From: Collinsella aerofaciens | Lineage (GTDB): Bacteria; Actinomycetota; Coriobacteriia; Coriobacteriales; Coriobacteriaceae | Assembly (NCBI RefSeq): GCF_018785245.1 | Contig: NZ_WQPL01000033.1 | Span: forward strand, 28,218-92,217 | Length of the DNA stretch: 64,000 nucleotides | Direction of reading: 5' to 3' | Shown here: one piece after another, positions 15,482 to 24,656 of the stretch | How the letters are laid out: each line of letters opens with the position of its first letter | How positions within the stretch are numbered: position 1 is the stretch's first letter | Translations under genes and position numbers: made by a program | The notes under the pieces: model-generated | What the model was told of the DNA's origin: nothing | Seen by the model: only the letters and a program-made list of their open reading frames with translations | The model's database searches: none

Positions 15482-17781
15482 GTGCGACAGAGCGCGAGCA
15501 TGTGATGCCTCCGCGGCCCTTGATGCCGTGGACGATGGCTCTGTGTGCCGGCGTGTGCATGAGCTGCGCCTTGGTGCTCAACGTGGCCGCTGATGTGCTG
15601 CTGAGGGAGCAGGCGCCGGCGGTCGGGCTGCTATGGGCCATTCCATTTGCGGCGGCGGTATTCGTTGTGCTGGCTCAATCTTGTGCGCGGCTTGCCCCTT
15701 TGAAGCGGTGGCTGTATGCCGCGTCCGTCGGTCTCGTGGCGGGAGCGGTCGTCTCGGCGTGGTGGGCTGTGGGTGCGCTCAGCGCCTCGAAGGCGCTCGA
15801 CGGTCGAGCGGCAAGCGGCCTCGAGTTTGTCGTGCAGGGCGATCCATCCATAAACGACGACGTGTATTCCTATACCTGCGAGGCACGCGCGGACGGTAAG
15901 AACTTGGCAACGGTTCGCCTAACGTGTGACCGCGAGCTCAAGTTTGGGGCGCACGTGCGTGTTATCGGTCGCGTTTCACGTTTTGAGAACGATGCGTATG
16001 GACGATCGCGAGCGCTCCGAGGCGAGGTGCGCAAGGTTAAAGCCGTTCGGATTTTGTCGGTCGATGAGGGCTCTCCGGGGCCGCTGCTTCGGTTGCGAAA
16101 TGAGCTGCTTGCGTCCATTGCGCCTGCGACCGACCCGGCGCGTGCGCTCATAGCCGGTGTCGTCTGCGGTCGTTCGGCCGAGCTGCGCGCCCAGCAGGCG
16201 GGCGACTGGTTTTCGGTGACGGGTACGGCGCATCTTATCGCCGTCTCGGGCAGCCATTTGGCTATCGTGGGGTTTGTAATCGAGGGCGTATTGCAAAAGA
16301 TTCGCATCTCACGTGGCTTTCAGCGGGTGATATTGGCGATAACGCTTGTGGGCTACGCTGCCTTTACGGGCGCTTCGCCCTCGGCCGTGCGCGCGTGCTG
16401 CATGGTGTTCGCGACGCTTGTCGTAAACGGCGCAGGGCGTCGCCGGCACGGCGCATCGGCGCTCTTCGTAACCATGTCCATCTTTGTGCTACTGCGGCCG
16501 ACGGTGCTGTTCGAGATGGGTTTTCAACTTTCATGCGCCAGCGTTTTTGCTATTCTGTGCTTTTGCTCCTATGCGACCTACGCTTTGGGTGAGCTGGGTG
16601 TGCCATCGGGCATCGCCAGTATGCTTTCCGTCACACTGTGCTCGCAGTTGGCGACGCTCCCCATTACCATTCCTGCCTTCGGTACGTTCTCGCTCATTGC
16701 TCCGCTGGCAAATGCGGTCATCGGTCCGGTGGTGAGCGTACTGCTTGCTGTTTCGATCGTGTTGGTTCCCTTTTCGCTCGTGGCACCATTGCGGACTTGG
16801 GCGCTCGTTGTGCCCATGATTGCCGCCCGTTGCGCGCTGTTCTTCGAGCAGCTGTTTGCCGCCGTGCCGGGTGCATCCGTGAGTGCGTCGCCCGATAGCA
16901 TGTGGATTTACCTAGTGCCGTGTATGCTGGCGGTTCTGCTGATCTGGTGGCCGCGTCCCCGTGCACGTCCTATGGCGGCGGGGCTTGCATGCCTGGTGCT
17001 CTTGGCTGCTATTCCGTACGTCTACTGGGATCGATTCGCTCCGCCTTCGGTGACGGTACTCGATGTGGGCCAGGCCGATGCGATTCTTATCCGCGAGGGC
17101 GGCGCAGTAGCGCTCGTCGACTGCGGGCTCGACGAACGCGTGGTAGCGGCGTTGGTTCGCAATAACGTGCACCATATCGATGCCGTCTTTGTTACGCATT
17201 GGGATGAGGACCACTGGGGTGGTCTGCCTGCCGTGCTCGAACAGTTTTCGGTCGGAACGATTGCCGTGGCGGCGGATGCGCTGGAGGATGCTCCTGTCGA
17301 GGTATTGAACAGACCTGGCGTGGAGTATCGGCAGGTGCGCCGTGGGGATACGGTCGACATCGGCTCATTTTGCGCCCGCGTGATGTGGCCATTCGAGTCC
17401 GTGGATGGCGAGGGAAATGAGGACTCGCTTGTCCTGCTGCTCTCTTATGCTCAGGAAGGCAAGAGCCTGCGCATGCTCCTCATCGGTGATGCCGAGCTCG
17501 ATCAAGAACGGGAATTCGTGCAGGAAGTGGGAGATATCGATGTACTTAAACTTGGGCATCACGGCTCTAAGGTTTCAGTCGATGGTGAGTTGCTGGACGT
17601 CCTGAAGCCCGAGCTTTCCCTCGCGAGCGCGGGCGAGGGGAATCGATACGGCCATCCGTCCGATGCCTGCATCGATGCCGTTAAGGAAGCGGGCGGCGTG
17701 TTCGCGTGCACCATCGAACACGGCGACATTACCGTCACGCCAACTGCGAATGGCTTTGCGATGCGATGCCAGCGACCGTGA
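15478..17781 (+). CDS. comEC: ComEC/Rec2 DNA-uptake channel
   Basis: Moves single-stranded DNA across the inner membrane in transformation. The 767 residues form a DUF4131-like N-terminal region with three to four membrane segments, the central competence domain with many helices (DWFSVTGTAHLIAVSGSHLAIV is its hallmark), and a C-terminal metallo-beta-lactamase domain. That domain has DVGQADAILI, THWDEDHWGG, GDAELD and LGHHGSK, likely metal ligands of the nuclease-like part. The ATG at 15478 overlaps the comEA stop (ATGA). The full length and intact motifs argue for working DNA uptake. Confidence 0.94.
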   Translation: MSATEREHVMPPRPLMPWTMALCAGVCMSCALVLNVAADVLLREQAPAVGLLWAIPFAAAVFVVLAQSCARLAPLKRWLYAASVGLVAGAVVSAWWAVGALSASKALDGRAASGLEFVVQGDPSINDDVYSYTCEARADGKNLATVRLTCDRELKFGAHVRVIGRVSRFENDAYGRSRALRGEVRKVKAVRILSVDEGSPGPLLRLRNELLASIAPATDPARALIAGVVCGRSAELRAQQAGDWFSVTGTAHLIAVSGSHLAIVGFVIEGVLQKIRISRGFQRVILAITLVGYAAFTGASPSAVRACCMVFATLVVNGAGRRRHGASALFVTMSIFVLLRPTVLFEMGFQLSCASVFAILCFCSYATYALGELGVPSGIASMLSVTLCSQLATLPITIPAFGTFSLIAPLANAVIGPVVSVLLAVSIVLVPFSLVAPLRTWALVVPMIAARCALFFEQLFAAVPGASVSASPDSMWIYLVPCMLAVLLIWWPRPRARPMAAGLACLVLLAAIPYVYWDRFAPPSVTVLDVGQADAILIREGGAVALVDCGLDERVVAALVRNNVHHIDAVFVTHWDEDHWGGLPAVLEQFSVGTIAVAADALEDAPVEVLNRPGVEYRQVRRGDTVDIGSFCARVMWPFESVDGEGNEDSLVLLLSYAQEGKSLRMLLIGDAELDQEREFVQEVGDIDVLKLGHHGSKVSVDGELLDVLKPELSLASAGEGNRYGHPSDACIDAVKEAGGVFACTIEHGDITVTPTANGFAMRCQRP

Positions 17782-17789
17782 CGACGTCG

Positions 17790-17819
17790 TTGGCGTGTGG
17801 TGGGCCCCTGGGCTAGAAT
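17790..17819 (+). promoter_or_regulatory. Candidate promoter of holA
   Basis: TTGGCG (17790-17795), an 18-base spacer and TAGAAT (17814-17819), with GGG ahead of the -10. It lies 41 bases upstream of the holA start, in the short gap after comEC. Confidence 0.5.
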
Positions 17820-17859
17820 GGCACGGAACGAATACGAAGGCCTGCGGGAGGGGAGCGCA

Positions 17860-18822
17860 ATGTCCGAAACCGGTCTGCTGCCGGCATATCTGATCGTCGG
17901 TACCGACGGAGTCAAGCGCGATCACGCCGTCTCGCGTATGAAAGCGCGTCTGGAAAAGTCGGGTATGGTCGAGTTTAACCTCGACGAGCGCGACATGACT
18001 AAGGACCCCGATATCGAGTCCATTATCGGATCGCTTAACACCTTTCCGATGGGCAGCGAGTTTCGCCTGGTAATCCTTGATGGCTGCTCAAAGCTCGCTA
18101 AAGCTGTCTCGGAGCCGCTCGTCGAGTACCTCGCAAGTCCCAGCCCCACAACGGTCTGCCTCATCATCGCCGACTCGCTTGCCAAGAACACGCGCCTGTA
18201 TAAGGCGATCGCCAAGATCGACAAGAAGGCCGTGATCGATTGCTCCGTCACCAAGCGCTGGGAGCTACCGCGCCGCGTTCAGCAGATGGCGACGCAGCAT
18301 GGCAAGTCGATCTCGACGGCGGCAGCCGAGGAACTCGTCTCGCGTTCGGGTGAAAACACTCGCATGCTCGATAACGACTTGGCTAAGCTTGCCCAGATGG
18401 TCGAGGCGCCCCAGATTGAGCTTGCCGACGTTGAGCGCTGGATTGTACGTACGGCCGAGGTTCAGCCTTGGGACTTTCTCAATGCGGTCTCGGCCCGTGA
18501 CATGCGCCGCTCGCTCGAGCTCTTCAATCTACTGCCCGCCAAGAGCTACGTGTGGACTTACACATTGCTGTGCGGCCGTATTCGCGAGCTTATCGTTGCC
18601 AAGGCGCTCGATGCGCGCGGACAGGGTCGTGAGCTGGCCGCAACGCTTAAGCTTCAGTCCTGGCAGGTCAAGAATCACCTGACCTGGGCTCGCCGCTTTT
18701 CGATGGCAGAGCTCGTCGCAGTGCTCGAGGGAGCGGTCGATGTGGAGCTCGCGCTCAAGGGTTCGGCCGATTCTGAGACCGCGCTTTTGCTCTGGATTAC
18801 GAACATCTTGAGAAAATCGTGA
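17860..18822 (+). CDS. holA: DNA polymerase III delta subunit
   Basis: Clamp-loader subunit that opens the beta sliding clamp. The 320-residue protein matches the family in length and layout: an N-terminal AAA-like region (YLIVGTDGVKRDHA replaces a true P-loop), the middle ERWIVRTAEVQPWDFLNAVSA segment, and a helical C-terminus (LLCGRIRELIVAK). The ATG at 17860 has GGGAGGGGAG before it; the open frame to 17797 is not supported. Its position between comEC and rpsT is widely conserved in bacteria. Confidence 0.92.
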   Translation: MSETGLLPAYLIVGTDGVKRDHAVSRMKARLEKSGMVEFNLDERDMTKDPDIESIIGSLNTFPMGSEFRLVILDGCSKLAKAVSEPLVEYLASPSPTTVCLIIADSLAKNTRLYKAIAKIDKKAVIDCSVTKRWELPRRVQQMATQHGKSISTAAAEELVSRSGENTRMLDNDLAKLAQMVEAPQIELADVERWIVRTAEVQPWDFLNAVSARDMRRSLELFNLLPAKSYVWTYTLLCGRIRELIVAKALDARGQGRELAATLKLQSWQVKNHLTWARRFSMAELVAVLEGAVDVELALKGSADSETALLLWITNILRKS

Positions 18823-18871
18823 TGATACCTGCCTATTTGACAAATTCGTTCTATCCCTTTGAGGGGGAGCG

Positions 18872-18880
18872 TGCTATAGT
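18872..18880 (+). promoter_or_regulatory. Extended -10 promoter of rpsT
   Basis: TGCTATAGT is an extended -10 (TG-C-TATAGT) about 75 bases upstream of the rpsT start. A consensus -35 at 17-bp spacing is absent. Confidence 0.6.
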
Positions 18881-18955
18881 AGGCGCTTGCATGACCTCAC
18901 CGTGTCTCAGAGGTGTCATACATTTTTTGCAAGGAACTCGAAAGGAACTCCAGAA

Positions 18956-19222
18956 GTGGCAAACATCAAGTCTCAGAAGAAGCGTATCCGCACCAATGAG
19001 GCAGCTCGCATGCGTAACAAGGCTGTCAAGTCCGAGCTCAAGACGCTGACCAAGCACGTCCAGTCCGCCGTCGCCGAGGGCGACGCCGAGAAGGCCCAGG
19101 CTGCCCTCAAGACCGTCACCAAGCGTCTCGACATGGCTGCCGCCAAGCATGTTATCCACAAGAACCAGGCTTCCAACCGCAAGTCCGGTCTTGCCAAGCT
19201 CGTGAACAGCATCAACGCCTAA
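18956..19222 (+). CDS. rpsT: 30S ribosomal protein S20
   Basis: An 88-residue basic helical protein that binds 16S rRNA. It begins [21 protein letters not shown], the usual S20 N-terminus, and ends [11 protein letters not shown]. The start is a GTG at 18956 with AAAGGAACTCC upstream; the longer frame from 18887 lacks family similarity. The weak start codon may matter, since S20 synthesis is often autoregulated at initiation, but that is family knowledge. It has its own extended -10 promoter and terminator. Confidence 0.95.
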   Translation: MANIKSQKKRIRTNEAARMRNKAVKSELKTLTKHVQSAVAEGDAEKAQAALKTVTKRLDMAAAKHVIHKNQASNRKSGLAKLVNSINA

Positions 19223-19259
19223 GTTGTAAATTTCACACCACACAGATTACGCGCATAAA

Positions 19260-19293
19260 TGGAGCCTGTTTTATGGAACAGGCTCCATTTTTT
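19260..19293 (+). terminator. Rho-independent terminator of rpsT
   Basis: TGGAGCCTGTT (19260-19270) pairs with AACAGGCTCCA (19277-19287), followed by six T. Confidence 0.93.
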
Positions 19294-19318
19294 GTACCGC
19301 TCGGGTAAGATAGTCCGC

Positions 19319-21130
19319 ATGAATACTTCAATTGACATTTCCCACATCCGCAACTTCTCAATCGTTGCGCACATCGACCATGGCAAGTCCACGATCAGTG
19401 ACCGCATCCTCGAGCTCACCCATACCGTCGACGAGCGCGATATGGAGTCGCAACTGCTCGACACCATGGATATCGAGCGCGAGCGCGGCATCACGATCAA
19501 GTCCAATGCCGTTCGCGTTTCCTATGACGCCGACGATGGTGAGACGTATCAGTTCAACCTGATCGATACACCGGGCCACGTGGACTTTACCTATGAGGTC
19601 TCGCGCTCGCTGGCCGCCTGTGAGGGCGCGGTGCTCGTCGTCGACGCCACGCAGGGCGTCGAGGCGCAGACCGTCTCCAACGCGACACTCGCCATGAACG
19701 CCAACCTGGATATCGTGCCCGCCATCAACAAGATCGACCTGCCGTCGGCACATCCCGACGAGGTTAAGACCGAGATCGAGGATGATCTGGCGATTCCTGC
19801 CGACGATGCCGTATGCGTATCGGGCAAGACCGGCGAGGGTATCCACGATCTGCTGGAGTCCATTGTCTTTTTGATCTCTCCGCCCAAGGGCGATGCTAAC
19901 GCGCCGCTCAAGGCGCTTATCCTGGATTCGTATTTCGATGAGTACCGCGGCGTCGTTGCCACGGTCCGCGTCTTTGACGGATCCATCAAAAAGGGCGATA
20001 CCCTGCGCATGATGCAGGCCGAGGGTGACTTCTTGGTCGACGGCGTGGGCGTCAAGCGTCCCGCCGAGACGCCGGTAGACGCACTGACGGTCGGCGAGGT
20101 GGGCTACGTGGTCACGGGCCTGAAGGATCCCGAGGCCGTGCACGTGGGCGATACCCTCACGTGGGCGTCGAATCCCTGCCCCGAGCCGCTTCCCGGCTAC
20201 CGCGAGGCCAAGCCCATGGTCTATACGGGCCTGTTCCCGATCGACAACAAGGATTACGAGAACCTGCGCGACGCTCTCGATAAGCTGCATGTCAACGACC
20301 CGTCGTTGGTGTGGGAGCCCGAGACCTCGGTGGCGCTCGGCTTTGGCTTCCGCGTGGGCTTCTTGGGCCTGTTGCATATGGAGGTCGTCAAGGAGCGCCT
20401 GGAGCGCGAGTTCAATCTGGATTTGATTGCCACGAGCCCTTCGGTGGACTATCACGTCTACAAGACCGACGGCGAGATGATTGATGTCCGCAGCCCGCAA
20501 GATCTGCCCGAGGCTACGCGCATCGAGCGCATCGAGGAGCCTTACCTCAAGGCCAAGATTATCTGCCCGCCCGAGTATACGGGTGCCGTCATGCAGCTCG
20601 CCATCGAGCACCGCGGCATTACGACCGACATGATCCATCTCACGAGCAAATCGGTCGAGATGCGGTTTGACATGCCGCTTGCCGAGCTCATCCTGGACTT
20701 CTTTGACCAGCTCAAGAGCCGTACCAAGGGCTATGCCTCGCTCGACTATGAGTTCAACGAGTATCGTCCCTCCGAGCTCGTCAAGCTCGATATCCTGCTT
20801 TCGGGCGATGAGGTGGACGCGCTTTCGTTTATCGTGCACAAGGACAAGGCCTATGGCCTGGCACGCGGTCTGTGCGACAAGCTCAAGGAAATCATTCCGC
20901 GCCAGCTGTTCGAGGTGCCTATTCAGGGCGCCATCGGCAACAAGATTATCGCCCGCTCCACCGTCAAGGCGCGCCGCAAGGACGTTTTGGCCAAGTGCTA
21001 TGGCGGCGATATCTCGCGTAAGCGCAAACTGCTCGAGAAGCAGAAAGAGGGCAAGAAGCGCATGAAGGCCATCGGTTCGGTCGAGGTCCCGCAGGAGGCC
21101 TTTATGGCGATCCTCAAGGTGGACGAGTAA
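19319..21130 (+). CDS. lepA: Elongation factor 4 (LepA), translational GTPase
   Basis: A ribosome-binding GTPase that promotes back-translocation or aids 30S biogenesis. Its 603 residues show the G1 loop AHIDHGKST, the switch [10 protein letters not shown], the NKIDLP motif, EF-G-like domains and the LepA-specific C-terminal domain ([17 protein letters not shown]). The ATG at 19319 lies only 26 bases after the rpsT terminator with little Shine-Dalgarno, and TAAGAT at 19306-19311 may be the -10 of a nearly leaderless transcript. It is followed four bases later by dusB. Confidence 0.95.
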   Translation: MNTSIDISHIRNFSIVAHIDHGKSTISDRILELTHTVDERDMESQLLDTMDIERERGITIKSNAVRVSYDADDGETYQFNLIDTPGHVDFTYEVSRSLAACEGAVLVVDATQGVEAQTVSNATLAMNANLDIVPAINKIDLPSAHPDEVKTEIEDDLAIPADDAVCVSGKTGEGIHDLLESIVFLISPPKGDANAPLKALILDSYFDEYRGVVATVRVFDGSIKKGDTLRMMQAEGDFLVDGVGVKRPAETPVDALTVGEVGYVVTGLKDPEAVHVGDTLTWASNPCPEPLPGYREAKPMVYTGLFPIDNKDYENLRDALDKLHVNDPSLVWEPETSVALGFGFRVGFLGLLHMEVVKERLEREFNLDLIATSPSVDYHVYKTDGEMIDVRSPQDLPEATRIERIEEPYLKAKIICPPEYTGAVMQLAIEHRGITTDMIHLTSKSVEMRFDMPLAELILDFFDQLKSRTKGYASLDYEFNEYRPSELVKLDILLSGDEVDALSFIVHKDKAYGLARGLCDKLKEIIPRQLFEVPIQGAIGNKIIARSTVKARRKDVLAKCYGGDISRKRKLLEKQKEGKKRMKAIGSVEVPQEAFMAILKVDE

Positions 21131-21134
21131 GTCC

Positions 21135-22178
21135 ATGGCGCTTTGTGAATACAGTACGCGGTTGCTGGGTGCCTATGCCGAGCAGCCGTTCCTTATGGCT
21201 CCCATGGCCGGCGTGACCGACCCTGCCTACCGCATCATGTGCCGCCGCCGCGGTGCCAACCTTGCCTATAGCGAGATGGTGAGCGTGGCGGGCCTTGCCT
21301 ATGCCAGCAACAAGACCTGGCGCCTGGTGCTACCGGCCGACGAGGAGCAGCGGATTTGCGTGCAGCTCTTTGGCTCCAAGCCCGAGCAGTTTGCGAGTGC
21401 CGTCGCTGCTGTCGAGGAACGCGTGGGTGATCGCCTGTCATTGATTGATATCAACATGGCTTGTCCGGCGCGCAAGGTCGTTACCAAGGGCGAGGGCTCG
21501 GCGCTTATGCGCACGCCCGATCTGGCCGAGAAGATCGTCGAGGCGGCGGTGGGCGCGGCACATGTGCCCGTGACTGTAAAGATCCGCAAGGGCTTTTATG
21601 CCGAGGACCGTAATGCCGCGACGTTTGCCCAGATGCTCGAAGGCGCCGGTGCCGCCGCAGTCGCCGTGCACGGTCGTTGTGCCACGCAGCTCTATACGGG
21701 CCAGGCCGATTGGTCTGTCGTCGATGAGGTTGCCGACGCTGTCGAGATTCCCGTGATTGGTTCGGGTGATGTGTTCTCGGCCGAGGACGCTGCTGAGCAT
21801 CTGCAAGGCTCGGGTGCCAGCGCGGTGTTTATCGCGCGCGGCATCTACGGCAATCCGTGGGTGTTCGGTGATGCTCGCGCCCTTGCGCTCGATGGCACGC
21901 CGGTTCCTTCTCGCTCCTCGGTCGAGCGCCTGGAGGCTCTGCGTGAGCACCTGACGTTGACGCACGAGCTTCTGCCGCTTATGTCGCGCGCCCGTACGTA
22001 CGCGAGCTGGTATCTAAAGGGCATGCCCCATGCCGCCGCCTGGCGCGCTCAGGTGGTGCGCTGCTCCACGTACGAGGAGTTTATGGTGCTGGTCGATGAT
22101 ATCGAGCGCGATGTGGTGGCCTGCGAGGCTGCCCTTGCCGCCGGCGAATCGGTGCCCCCTCATCCGCTGGAGGCTTAA
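21135..22178 (+). CDS. dus: tRNA-dihydrouridine synthase
   Basis: An FMN enzyme that reduces specific uridines of tRNA to dihydrouridine. The 347-residue protein has the FMN segment LMAPMAGVTDPAYR, the catalytic cysteine in INMACPARKV, and VAVHGRCATQLYTGQADW. It is of the DusB-like class common in Gram-positive bacteria. It lies between lepA and hemW, with gaps of four and two bases, so the three are probably co-transcribed. Confidence 0.93.
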   Translation: MALCEYSTRLLGAYAEQPFLMAPMAGVTDPAYRIMCRRRGANLAYSEMVSVAGLAYASNKTWRLVLPADEEQRICVQLFGSKPEQFASAVAAVEERVGDRLSLIDINMACPARKVVTKGEGSALMRTPDLAEKIVEAAVGAAHVPVTVKIRKGFYAEDRNAATFAQMLEGAGAAAVAVHGRCATQLYTGQADWSVVDEVADAVEIPVIGSGDVFSAEDAAEHLQGSGASAVFIARGIYGNPWVFGDARALALDGTPVPSRSSVERLEALREHLTLTHELLPLMSRARTYASWYLKGMPHAAAWRAQVVRCSTYEEFMVLVDDIERDVVACEAALAAGESVPPHPLEA

Positions 22179-22180
22179 GG

Positions 22181-23413
22181 GTGGCCGTTACCGCGCTGTA
22201 CGTGCACGTGCCGTTTTGCGCCCAAAAGTGCCGGTACTGCGACTTTGACTCGCGCAGTTTTTCTCCGTGCGACCTGAGTGCTGCGCTCGATGTCTATTTT
22301 GAGCAGTTGTTCGCGCGCCTCGATGCTTTTGGCAAGGCTGGGGCCCTTGACCATATCCGCACCGTCTATGTTGGCGGCGGTACGCCGTCGCTGGCGGGGG
22401 AGCGCCTGGTGGAGCTGGCGCGGCGTATTCGTGCGTGGTGCGCCCCCGTTGAGTTTACCTGCGAGGCCAATCCCGAGTCGCTGACCGCCGAGCTTGCCAC
22501 TGCGCTTGCCAAGGTTGGTGTCACACGCGTCTCTCTGGGCGTGCAAACGCTCGATAACACCGAACTTACCGCCATCGGCCGTATTCACGATGCCGATCGG
22601 GCGTTTGCCGCCATCGCGACGGTCAAGAACTCTGGGCTTGACGTGTCGTGCGACCTTATGTGCGGACTTCCCGGGCAGACCGCGGCGAGTTGGAAGCGCA
22701 CGCTCGATGGCGTGCTGGCGGCGGCTCCGCATCATGTGTCGGTCTACCCGCTCACGCTTGAGGAGGGGACGCCCCTTTATCGCATGGCGTGCCGCGACGA
22801 GTCGCTCGAGCCTGATGAGGATTTTCAGGCCGCATGCATGGACGTGGCACGCGAGCTCCTGGGTGCCGCCGGCTATCACCCGTATGAGGTGGCGAGCTAC
22901 GCGCTCGACGGCCATGAGTGCGCCCATAACATTGCCTACTGGACCGGACGGGGCTACCTGGGCCTGGGTCGTTCTGCCGCGGGCATGCTCGACGCCGAGG
23001 ATTTCGACCGTCTTACAGGTTTGTTCCCCGGCGTGTTTTCTCGAGGCGATTCGTACCGCGTGCGTCTGGTGCAACGTGACGATGACGCGATGGCGTTCGA
23101 GGCCGAATATCTGTCGCAGCGTGAGGCTGCGGCCGAAGACCTGATGCTTGCTTGCCGCATGACGCGCGGTGTCGCGTCCGACCTGCTGGTTTGCGCGGCT
23201 CGTGTCATCCCGGCCGATGAGCTGACAGCCGCCTGCGATCGCGCACTCGAATTGGGTCTTGCCACTTGGGTGCCCGAGACGTTCGGGGTCCATGAGGGAC
23301 CCTTCACTTCGGCAGATGTCGTCGCGGGCCATGTTCGAGCTCGTCTGGCGCCGACCCACTTGGGCTGGCTCGATGGAAATGTTCTGTTCGAGCTGTTTTG
23401 GGATCTAGCTTAG
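22181..23413 (+). CDS. hemW: Radical SAM HemW (coproporphyrinogen III oxidase-like)
   Basis: A radical SAM protein that probably acts as a heme chaperone rather than as an oxidase. The 410 residues include the 4Fe-4S motif CAQKCRYCDF, the glycine-rich VGGGTPSLAG and the HemW-type SLGVQTLDNTELTAIGRIHD. Members of this group without the extra HemN cysteine insertion usually lack coproporphyrinogen oxidase activity. The GTG start at 22181 follows GGAGG by seven bases and comes right after the dus stop. A dnaJ-type gene follows, as hemW often precedes the heat-shock cluster. Confidence 0.92.
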   Translation: MAVTALYVHVPFCAQKCRYCDFDSRSFSPCDLSAALDVYFEQLFARLDAFGKAGALDHIRTVYVGGGTPSLAGERLVELARRIRAWCAPVEFTCEANPESLTAELATALAKVGVTRVSLGVQTLDNTELTAIGRIHDADRAFAAIATVKNSGLDVSCDLMCGLPGQTAASWKRTLDGVLAAAPHHVSVYPLTLEEGTPLYRMACRDESLEPDEDFQAACMDVARELLGAAGYHPYEVASYALDGHECAHNIAYWTGRGYLGLGRSAAGMLDAEDFDRLTGLFPGVFSRGDSYRVRLVQRDDDAMAFEAEYLSQREAAAEDLMLACRMTRGVASDLLVCAARVIPADELTAACDRALELGLATWVPETFGVHEGPFTSADVVAGHVRARLAPTHLGWLDGNVLFELFWDLA

Positions 23414-23471
23414 GCCGCTCGGGTAGAATTACCGGAATATATACGCTGCTGTGAGCAGGAGGTTGCCGCGC

Positions 23472-24575
23472 ATGGCGACGATGAACGAAAAAGATTACTA
23501 CGAGATTCTGGGTGTCTCCAAGGACGCCACCTCGCGTGATATTCAAAAGGCCTTTCAGCAAAAGGCCCGCAAGCTCCATCCGGACGTCAACAAAGAGCCG
23601 GATGCCGAGGAAAAGTTTAAAGAGGTTTCCGAGGCCTACGCCGTGCTTTCGGATGAGCAAAAACGTGCGCGCTACGACGCTATGCGCTCTGGCAATCCCT
23701 TTGCGGGTGCACCTTCGGCCTCGCCCTACGGTGGCGGCTATGCCGGCGGCGCCGGGTACGGCAATCCTTTTGAGGGTGGTTTTCCCTTTGGTGGAGCCTG
23801 GGGCCAGCCGCGTCGCGGGCAGGCTGCCTATAATCCCGAGAACGGCGCCAACGTGGTCGTCGATATTAAGCTCGACGCCAAGGAGGCCAAGGGCGGTGCC
23901 CGCAAGACCGTCCGCTACACGCGCTTCGATACCTGCGGTCATTGCGGTGGCTCGGGCTCCGTTTCGTCTGAGCATGCCCATACCTGCCCGAGCTGCGGTG
24001 GTCGCGGCCACATCGATGTCGACCTGTCCTTTCTGTTTGGTGCCGGCACGTTCCAGTCGGTCTGCCCTGAGTGCGGTGGCTCCGGTAAGGTCGTCGCCGA
24101 CCCCTGTCCCGATTGCGGCGGCAGCGGGCGGACCCGTGTGACCTCCGAGCAGACGATTGAGTTTCCCGCCGGCACGCACGATGGCGACGAGGTCCGTATT
24201 GGCGGCATGGGTCATGCCGGCACCAACGGCGCCTCTGGCGGTGATCTGGTCGGTCGCGCCCATGTTGAGGCCGAGCGCCTGGAAGGCAAGGCCCGTACCG
24301 GTTTTTACCTGATGGGCATCGTGGCGCCGTTTTTGGTGCTATCGGCCATCTCGGGCGTGTTCTCGGCCTTTGCCGTGATGTGCTTTATTCCGTTTGCCAT
24401 GGGCCTGTTCATGGTGCTCTCGGACGGCGTGCTGCACCGCAGCCTGCTGTGGTGGAAGCGCGGCGCGATGCAGTTTGCCAACGGTTTTGCCAACGGATTT
24501 ATGTTTGCGCTCGTGTCGGTTTGGTTTGCGAGCTGCTCGCAACGTGCCATGCTTTCACCCTACGCAATGCAATAA
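23472..24575 (+). CDS. DnaJ-type cochaperone with C-terminal membrane segments
   Basis: A 367-residue J-domain protein of unusual architecture. The N-terminus is a J-domain with HPD at 36-38 (RKLHPDVN), followed by a Gly/Phe/Tyr-rich linker (about 75-130). The zinc-finger region has four CxxCxGxG repeats ([32 protein letters not shown], about 155-220). Only a short remnant of the substrate-binding C-terminal domain remains ([17 protein letters not shown]). The last ~90 residues then hold two to three hydrophobic segments (about 277-299, 300-318, 336-354), so it is probably anchored in the membrane. The ATG at 23472 follows CAGGAGG. A standard DnaJ lies next to it, so this is a diverged paralogue. 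Its role is unknown. Confidence 0.85.
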   Translation: MATMNEKDYYEILGVSKDATSRDIQKAFQQKARKLHPDVNKEPDAEEKFKEVSEAYAVLSDEQKRARYDAMRSGNPFAGAPSASPYGGGYAGGAGYGNPFEGGFPFGGAWGQPRRGQAAYNPENGANVVVDIKLDAKEAKGGARKTVRYTRFDTCGHCGGSGSVSSEHAHTCPSCGGRGHIDVDLSFLFGAGTFQSVCPECGGSGKVVADPCPDCGGSGRTRVTSEQTIEFPAGTHDGDEVRIGGMGHAGTNGASGGDLVGRAHVEAERLEGKARTGFYLMGIVAPFLVLSAISGVFSAFAVMCFIPFAMGLFMVLSDGVLHRSLLWWKRGAMQFANGFANGFMFALVSVWFASCSQRAMLSPYAMQ

Positions 24576-24656
24576 CATCAAACCCTCTGTTTGCGGCCGG
24601 CCCAGCTTGGGTATAGGACGCACTGTGACAATAATGAAAGTCGGAAGGATTCGGTC

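Noticed and set aside
19358-21136. 592-residue open frame opposite lepA
   Set aside because: Antisense shadow of lepA without recognisable motifs.
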